Below are positions 57,061 through 64,000 of a stretch of DNA of 64,000 nucleotides, piece by piece. Each line of letters opens with the position of its first letter. Position 1 is the first letter of the stretch. Both the position numbers and the translations under genes were made by a program. The notes below the pieces were generated by a model. It was not told the origin of the DNA, searched no databases, and saw nothing but the letters and a program-made list of their open reading frames with translations. This stretch comes from Pohlia nutans (Eukaryota > Streptophyta > Bryopsida > Bryales > Mniaceae), in NCBI GenBank assembly GCA_022496805.1, contig CM040103.1, positions 4,544,001 through 4,608,000 on the forward strand. Direction: 5' to 3'.

Positions 57061-57273
57061 TTTTAGTAAGAAATTTGAGGGTACCAATTACTAGTGAGAA
57101 TGCTTTAAAAAATCATGTTAAAGCATGGTGTCCAAGGCCATTGTCTCAAGGATGTACCTTTCATTAAAACCTAAAATTACATGCGTTTGTAGCATACATT
57201 AAAAACTTCCTCAATACAAGTTTGTTTTTAATGGAATTAAGCAAAAAATTTAAAAAATAAAAATAAAATAAAA

Positions 57274-57332
<59 letters not shown>
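57274..57332. repeat. (AT)n microsatellite
   Basis: A run of about 28 AT dinucleotides in the copy 3 spacer. Copies 1 and 2 have only short A/T runs here. Confidence 0.95.
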
Positions 57333-57337
<5 letters not shown>

Positions 57338-57856
57338 CAACGATAAAAATATAAGTACACTTTTTGGTGGCAATATGTATACAAATATACTTTTAGGTGA
57401 CAATCAACCCTTACCTTTAGTGTAATGTTGAAAACTATAACTTTCATTAACAAAGCCATTGAGATTTTTTCCATCGCCTGGATGTAACTCATATGTGTTT
57501 AATTATGTAATGTACGTTGTAGTATTTAATGCAATTAGTGTCTTCAAGGCTACCATCAAATGATCAGTAAAATTATATGTCTACTTGTTGTTAGAACTTT
57601 TTTTCATATAAACATAAGCCAATTTCTATGTTTGATGAACTAGTAATTGGTACAAATAAAGGGTGCTATTTGAACATCAGGTCAAGTGGATCTTTGTACT
57701 CAACTAAACTCAACAACTACCATACTTCCTATGCATCCTATAACCTTGCCAATAAACTAAACTTCAGATGGAGCTGACTTTCTTGGTTTACCTCATTTTT
57801 TTATAGTGTTAGCTTCTTGTGTATTCATATAATACATACTACAATCATAACTAAGT

Positions 57857-58403
57857 TTAACCCCTAAATGACCAATCAACCCAATTATGCTTGATTTTTG
57901 GTCAAAGGCCCGAAAAATCAAGTGTCTTAGCTTTATTGTAGTTGGTATTTTCATTAGATGTTTAAGTTAAGTTATGATACATCTTTGGACTGTTGGGATT
58001 GGAAAATAAACTTCATTTGAAGCTTTTCCACCGTTGACAACTTTGAATTTTGAGTGTTCAAAATACAACTTAGGGCTTTCTGAAGATGCTTCATTCATAA
58101 GTCTCTTTTAATTTCTTCACCTTCAATTTTTTACACCATGTAAATATAACTTTTATCTACCTCAAATATAATTTTTGATATTAAATTTGACAAAAACATA
58201 TTTATTTTGAATTTTTACCTTGTTTACATCATAAAATTTGTAAATATTCAAAATATCTTCCAATCATATTGAAAATTTTGTCATACCTTCGTAATGTCGA
58301 TGATTATCTATGAAAAATTATAAATCATTCAATGTGATATTTAAAGTATGCAAATTATAGTGCTTTGACTTTTGCAAAAGAGGTAAGGACCTTTAGGGGT
58401 TAA
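57857..58403. mobile_element. TTAA-flanked MITE, 547-bp family, uninterrupted
   Basis: It starts TTAACCCCTAAATGACCAAT and ends AGGACCTTTAGGGGTTAA. It is the undisturbed homologue of the nested element at 8,168-9,997 and supplies the empty sites for both of its insertions. Non-coding. Confidence 0.8.
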
Positions 58404-58642
58404 TATAGTGTCATGGTTTATAATAGCAAGGGGTTCAGGCTTTGTATATAATATGCCAAATTTAACTCAAGTCAACTAATCTTTAGATAAAGTTCTATGT
58501 ATGTGGGATATTTTGATAATTTATTTGGGATTTATACGAGGATTTATAGCATTATAGTAGTTAAGTTTTAATATATAAATGGTTAAGTTAATATTGAGAA
58601 AACTAAGTCAATTTGAAAATCACTTTTGTGCAAGGAGTGCAC

Positions 58643-58874
58643 TTAACGCCTAAAGGACTAAAGATTCATGGCTTTAAAGTAAAAAATTTGATTGATCATA
58701 TTGTGAAAAATATAAATCAAAGATGAGATCAAATTTTATATCACTAGAATTAACTAAAAACATTGCATGTGTCGATAAAATAAAACTGCAAAAAAGATGT
58801 TTATATAGGACATACTCAAAATTGCTAAGAAAGCATAAAGCCTAATTTGGGCTTCTTGGTCTTTTAAAAATTAA
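58643..58874. mobile_element. TTAA MITE, 235-bp family, reversed copy
   Basis: It starts TTAACGCCTAAAGGACTAAA and ends GGGCTTCTTGGTCTTTTAAA, followed by TTAA. The interior reads as the reverse complement of the 35.6 kb copy (TTGATTGATCATATTGTG, AACATTGCATGTGTCGAT). The right end is eroded. Confidence 0.7.
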
Positions 58875-59819
58875 TTAAGTACATATTTAGTAAATTACGT
58901 GTTAATATAGCTTCTCCACATTGGATCCACATTTCACCAATATGTTCCCCACATGACATGACCTATCTCTACTCATTTCACTAGATTTTAAGCGATATGT
59001 TCTTTGTATGACACAACCTACTTTCAATCATTTCACTTGATTTTAGGTGATATGTTCCTCACATGACATGACCTACTTCCATTCATTCCACTTGATTTTA
59101 GGCAATATGTTCCATACAAGACATGATCAACTTTAGCTCATTTCACTTGATTTTAGGCAATTGTGCCAGTAAAAGATTTTTTATATTCTCTCTTAGAATG
59201 TTACAAGAAAAGGTGCTAATTGTAATTCACAAAGCTAAACTTGGCCTAAAAACTAATAGGCTATTTCAATACTTGTAAAATGGTCTTTAAACCCTCAAAT
59301 TGATCTCTAAATCCTAAAGCGCTTAGGTAAACACACTTTGAACCGCAATAATAAGGAATATGGCATACATTTGCTAATGCTTGTAATCAATGAGTGCCTT
59401 TTCACTTGTGGAGAGAAAGGGCCTTAAATAATGCACATCTTTGCATAATTTCTAGTTCAATGATTAAATTAATACACATTTTCAAAGCAAAAGTGCTCAT
59501 TCTTGAATGTTTGTGTATTTGATTTTCTAAATACATTGAGTATAAAAAATAAAATAAATTAGTAATGACTAGAAGCATCAAATTTTGACAAGATTAAACT
59601 TTTGTTGTACTAAGTTCATCTTGCTACACCTACAACAAAAGTCTAAATCCTCGTTCAACGGCATTCATAATTCAAAGTGTCTCTACATTAAGTCAAAACA
59701 CCCCATAAACTAGGACAATTAGCTCTGGACAAAGGGAGTAACAAATAAGTAGGCACTAGGCCAACTTTGTCCCCTTTCAATTGTGTCATGTAACTAAACG
59801 AAATCACTTAGATTATAAC
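58875..59819. other. Intergenic with short irregular repeats
   Basis: From 58,930 to 59,160 a unit of about 65 bp (ATGTTCC-ACATGACATGACCTA-TTTCACTTGATTTTAGGC) occurs four times with variation. No gene is seen. Confidence 0.6.
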
Positions 59820-60262
59820 AATGTTATGCACTGTTACATAACATACAGCAGCCTTCAAAGAGACTGCCTTCAGTTAGTTTCATCCACCTTTATATATGGA
59901 GTGACTAGTGATTTCTAATTAAATGAACTATTGAATCAAATAAAAAATTACAAAACACTATTGAATTGTGATGGAATCAAATAAAAAAATTGCAAAACAC
60001 TGTTGAATTGTGATGGAATCAAATAAACAATTACAGAACACTGTTGAATTGTGAATGAATCAAATTTATACAATTACGAAACACTGTTGAACTGTGAATG
60101 AATCAAAGTGCTTGCTCTTGCTTAATGCCACGTGCCCCCATAGCTACTAATTTGATGTGGAATATCTCACATCATTTCATTGGGAGGATAAAATGATGTG
60201 GGATATTCCACATCATACTGTTGAAGGGAGGCAGTAGTCACAAAGGCTACTGAATGTTATAT
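59820..60262. mobile_element. CTACTGAATGTTAT MITE, reversed copy
   Basis: Reverse orientation relative to 8,384-8,765: ATAACATACAGCAGCCTTCA on the left, AAAGGCTACTGAATGTTAT on the right. A direct repeat of about 50 bp (CAAAACACTGTTGAATTGTG) has expanded to four copies inside it (59,940-60,095). Confidence 0.75.
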
Positions 60263-61640
60263 ACCCACCAAAGCCAGCCACGAGCTTTACGTCCCAATAA
60301 CCGTTGAAAGACCAAGGTTGATTTTCCAAGTTTGGTCACTTCATTGTAGAATGAGTATTGATCTTCAATTTTGAAATATTTTGTGGTGATTCTACTTTTT
60401 GTAAAAAAGATGGGATGGTAATTTTGTATGTAAATGATGTATAGATCAAAAGTTACAATTATGCAAAGGTGAAAAACCTAATGAGTTATGCATCTAATTT
60501 TTTTGTACACAATGAGCTAACACTCCCATATGCACAACCACCACATTCATTTTACCAAGTTTGAGACTAAAATTTGCATTTTTTGCATTTTTGGAAAGTT
60601 TCAAATTTAGGCGGTGGGCCAAAAAAAACGTGCAGCCAACTTTGTAGCTTATAATCTTACTTTTGAGAAACCTTGAACAATTGAAAATTTTGTAAATTCT
60701 AATAAATTCATGTTGGTTGAAATATCCTATGGTTCAATAGATCAAAAAGGTTTTAGATAAAAAAAACTATTTGCCTTTGAAAAGTGGTGCTTTTAACCCC
60801 TAAAAGCCCGAGGAATATTGGACAAAACATAAATGTGTTATAATATGTGCCTTCCATATGTTTGATGAAGTTTAGTTCAATAAACAAAATGTAGAACATC
60901 TCTACAAATCATCTATATGGTCAAACTTCCAAAAATAACTTTAGATAAATTTTTAATGAATTTAAAAGCATTAACCTTTGAAAATTTGTATAAATTCTAG
61001 TTTTCACTTTTAGAGTTTAAAATTTAGCGTGATTGGTTAAATTTGGTTTATCTATTGTAAACTTCAAAAAAGAAAAAGAAATGATGGAGGGAACATCATT
61101 ACTTTTCCCCAATAGAAATTTTTGTAACACTAAGACAATGTTGAAGTGATTTACTTTGAAAAATTCTCCCGAGTGGAGTTTAATTTGAATTAACATAATT
61201 CAAATTGGGTTGGAAAGTAGACTTGATGAGGTGTTTTATTTTATATTTTATTTTTTCAAAAACTTATTTTTTGTTTTCGGGCAGGGTAATGATCAGCTTG
61301 GGTTATCCTTCTTTGGACACACTAATTAGGTTATTTTGTTCTTAAGCCTCTCAAGTTTGTCTAATTTATTCATTTGATCAAGTAAGAAGATCCTAAAATG
61401 ATGATAAAAAAGTTGTGCGCCTAAACATGGTTGAGATGTATATTCCTACCGAGTCTTTTTTATATAATTTAAATTTTTTGAATCTTTTCATGGATGTGAA
61501 AAAAAGTGCTGAATTTTGGGATTTGCAGGGATCATAGTAAACAATTTATTGACGGCTTCCATGCAAGGATTTGCAGGGATCATAGTAAACCTTAAAGTGA
61601 CAGGTTTAGAGCCTCCTACCTTACACCAGGGTACATGACA
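60263..61640. other. Intergenic, one TTAA element end
   Basis: No gene. TTAACCCCTAAAAGCCCGAG at 60,793 is a typical left terminus, but I found no matching right end before 61,640. The element may be truncated. A CCTCCTACCTTA end near 61,612 resembles the TA-flanked AGGTAGG family. Confidence 0.45.
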
Positions 61641-61649
61641 CCCATCATG

Positions 61650-63096
61650 CCCTCGCTACAGGGCTGAAACCTATCACTTATAAAGACATTGGAAATGGGT
61701 CCCAACCAGTGCTCTCAGAACAACTTTATGACATTTAGCACAGGGTGCTACCTTCCACATAAATGGTAGATACTTTTGCTACCTTGTGAATGTATTACTC
61801 ACGATACCTCTATAATATCTGGCAATACCCTTGATATACTAAGGTGATACCATGGTGATACCATAATGATACCCTTGCTACATATTTATAACATCATGAG
61901 CATTCTCGCTACATTTCAAAAAAAAATTCATTTTATTTCTTTGTATGTTTCTAGCAGCCTCATTTTTTTGGTAGAAATCCAGCTAATATTAGCCAGTTTT
62001 GAGATCACTGGTCCCAACGTATGACGTCTTACAGCAATCAGGTTTAGCTGAACTTCCTTTGACAACGTTTTCAGGATTCTGTTTGCGCGATGAAGGCCTG
62101 AATGCATTTGAAGCTTCGTAGTTCTGGCGTGAGGTGCGAACGTTCAGGAACGTTTTCAATTAGGATTTTGTTATTTGCAAACATATTTGTTATTTGCATG
62201 TTGTTACACTGAGGTAAACTTCGTTGGTTCAGTCTTTTTCCATGTTGCTCTCGTGCGAGATCTTTTGAATGCGGATTATGCTAATTATGCACAGGCATTT
62301 TGAATTAAATCGAACGCAGCAGTCTTTTGTGATGTTGGAAATTGAACGCGAATGTGTAGCGCTCTTTCTTCGTTTCATTGCAGACTAATCGTTTCGATGT
62401 TCAAAGGGATAATACAGTTTGGCAAAGATCTTGCGTTGCGACTGAGCAACTCTTGTCTGCGATAGAGACGATGACTTGTATTTCCCCCCTGATATTTCTT
62501 GATCCTAGCTTCTCTCTTGGTACTAGACGTAAGCCTGTCTTTGCTGCCAGAGTCTCAAGCTTAGCTTACAGATATCAATTTTGTGATCATCAAGAGCATC
62601 AGAGATTGAAGCCTTATGTGTGTTTTTAGTTGTTTTGACTTTTGAGCAGGTTACATGGGGCTTTCTTTTGTTCAATTTTTTTTTCCTTTTTAGGCCTACA
62701 CATGCAATGTTCTTTCTAGTGATGTAAAATTTTGGCCTGATCTGCATTATATTTTCCACATTATGATAAGTTGAATTGGCCATTTTTGAAACTGTGAATC
62801 CTTGGTTGTGCAACAGGTTTTGAAAGCTAGTTGCATTGGCCTCCCTTGTATGGTAAGTATAAAATTGTACTGTAATTAATTGAACTGTAAGTGTCTTGGG
62901 GTTTGTTTGTATCAGCATCCTGTGGGAAATTTCAAGTGTGAGTACAGTGCGTTGGTTTAACTGCAATTTGATCGGAGCCCACTGGGAGTGCCAAGTTATA
63001 GAAGACTAGAACACTTTCAAGACATTGGTGGGAAATGAAGTCGGAGAGGGCGAAGTACAGCAATTGTGGGAGTGACGGGTTGGCACAAGAGGAAAT
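61650..63096 (+). pseudogene. SINA copy 3: promoter, leader and first codons only
   Basis: It is collinear with the 5' regions of copies 1 and 2: CTTATAAAGACATTGGAAAT (TATAAA 61,679-61,684), CAGGTTTAGCTGAAC, the MITE relic at about 62,610-62,812, then ATG at 63,035 with MKSER..YSNCGSDGLAQEE, as in copy 2. Similarity stops at about 63,096. No RING or SINA domain follows. A 300-bp unrelated piece (61,700-62,010) has been inserted near the TATA box. Confidence 0.8.
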
Positions 63097-63670
63097 TTAC
63101 ATTTTAAACCAAAGCACTTGCTAATTACGTTTCTCACAATTAGACGTTTAACCTTTCATTTACTATTACCTTAGCATAGATAGATAGAAACACCAACCCT
63201 ATAGAAAGGGCCGGCGTGAATAAAGTGTCCGTTCGTAATGTCAATGACCCGATGCCCACGGGACAAAGGGACATTGGGACAATACTACTCTCCCCTATCG
63301 AGGATGGACACTATAGTAACCAAAACAAAGCAACAGTAACAGTAACAGTAATAGAGGAGAAAAGCGAAGTTCTGTTGGATGAGTGTTAGTTTGTATAAGG
63401 TATGTTTAGTGTTAAGTTTTAATCGCCAAGTCATGAGTTCTTTGGTTGGTTGGTGAAGGGCGTTGTATCACGATTATGTGGTCCGGGTTCGAAACTAGTT
63501 GGGCTCGTTGAGCAGTGGTGTGACACACATGGCTTGGTGCTGCTAGTGAATTATCATGGCAGGAAAGTTGTACCAACCAACCGGCCCCACCTATCCCCTG
63601 AGACAAACTGAGCTAGTGAATATAAAGAGTGGCTAGCAGTGGTTTTCACCACTACCCTCCCTCTTTTAAT
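63097..63670. other. Unassigned sequence with SINE-like tRNA promoter words
   Basis: TTTGGTTGGTTGGTGAAGGG (about 63,439) and GGTCCGGGTTCGAAACTAG (about 63,480) resemble the A and B boxes of a tRNA-derived SINE at roughly the right spacing. No poly(A) end was identified. It could equally be the 3' region of the retroelement-like ORF to its right. Confidence 0.3.
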
Positions 63671-64000
63671 GTACTACGTCTGTTGGTATTATTTGATTAT
63701 TCTCTATACGTCTTTTATGTAAAAGGATAGATCCGGCATACTGTATGGCAATGGTATTTATTGCTTTGAGTGTGTGTTTTATGGAGGTTTCGCAAATGTT
63801 GAGTTTTGTTTCTAGTTGATTCATAGAGGGGCCGTGTGTGGTTCCTCTAGCTCTTGCTGTAATGACTATGATAGGATCTACGTTCCAACCTTGTTGTATG
63901 ATGTTATTAATTAGAGGTTGATATTTTAAAAAATTTCTACCAATTGTTTCTGGTGAAAATCTATCGTTTGTGTATGTGAATTCTATGAATTGTATGGTTA
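63671..64000 (-). CDS. C-terminal part of an unrecognised retroelement-like ORF
   Basis: A minus-strand frame of about 109 codons runs in from beyond the right edge and ends at a TAA at 63,671. It includes FIEFTYTNDRFSPETIGRNF, QGWNVDPIIVITARARGTTH and INTIAIQYAGSILLHKRRIE. The style recalls C-terminal regions of non-LTR retrotransposon polyproteins (a nuclease-like FIELTYxxD..KYxPL...GWNV.PIIVI layout), but I cannot confirm it from this fragment. It adjoins the truncated SINA copy 3 and may belong to the event that removed its coding part. Confidence 0.35.

Noticed and set aside
57250..57492. 80-codon frame containing a long Tyr-Ile run
   Set aside because: It is the translation of the (AT)n microsatellite.

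Overview
This is a stretch of plant nuclear chromosome. It carries GT-AG introns and nuclear genes for plastid proteins: an intact plastid ribosomal protein L4, a PYRP2-type phosphatase, and a plastid-type membrane protein. It also has an F-box protein, SINA-type RING E3 ligases and a MutS2 fragment. There is roughly one gene per 9-10 kb, with GC-richer genes set in AT-rich spacer full of small inverted-repeat transposons. I cannot name the species. Gene density and transposon make-up suit a compact early-diverging land plant such as a bryophyte at least as well as a seed plant, but that is inference.

Layout. 1-520: wreck of a Tc1-like transposase split by a small MITE. 2.3-4.4 kb: two-exon HAD phosphatase (minus). 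5-10 kb: nested MITEs, three layers deep in one place. 10.6-12.6 kb: five-exon plastid membrane protein (minus). 14.0-14.9 kb: tandem repeat and an orphan TFIIB-type zinc ribbon. 18.0-20.2 kb: F-box gene and MutS2 N-terminal ORF, head to head over 224 bp. 21-30 kb: AT-rich desert with decayed Ty3/gypsy fragments, one still bounded by LTRs. 31-63 kb: a cluster built from three tandem copies of an rpl4 / minisatellite / SINA unit about 10 kb long. Only copy 1 keeps an intact rpl4 and a normal SINA gene. Copy 2 has a broken rpl4 fragment and a SINA gene whose splice donor is mutated. Copy 3 keeps only rpl4 5' flank and a SINA promoter with the first few codons, ending at unrelated sequence and a partial retroelement-like ORF.

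The most striking content is the transposon layer. At least a dozen elements from several unrelated-looking internal families share one signature: a TTAA target site and inverted ends beginning CCC(C/T)T. That is the hallmark of the piggyBac superfamily, which is well known in animals, fungi and some protists but not, to my knowledge, a recognised component of land-plant genomes. The tandem copies provide internal empty sites in which a single TTAA stands where another copy carries the element. A second layer consists of TA-flanked (Tc1/mariner/pogo-like) MITEs and long perfect-looking foldbacks. A degenerate copy of one TTAA family sits in the 5' region of all three SINA copies, so it predates the triplication.
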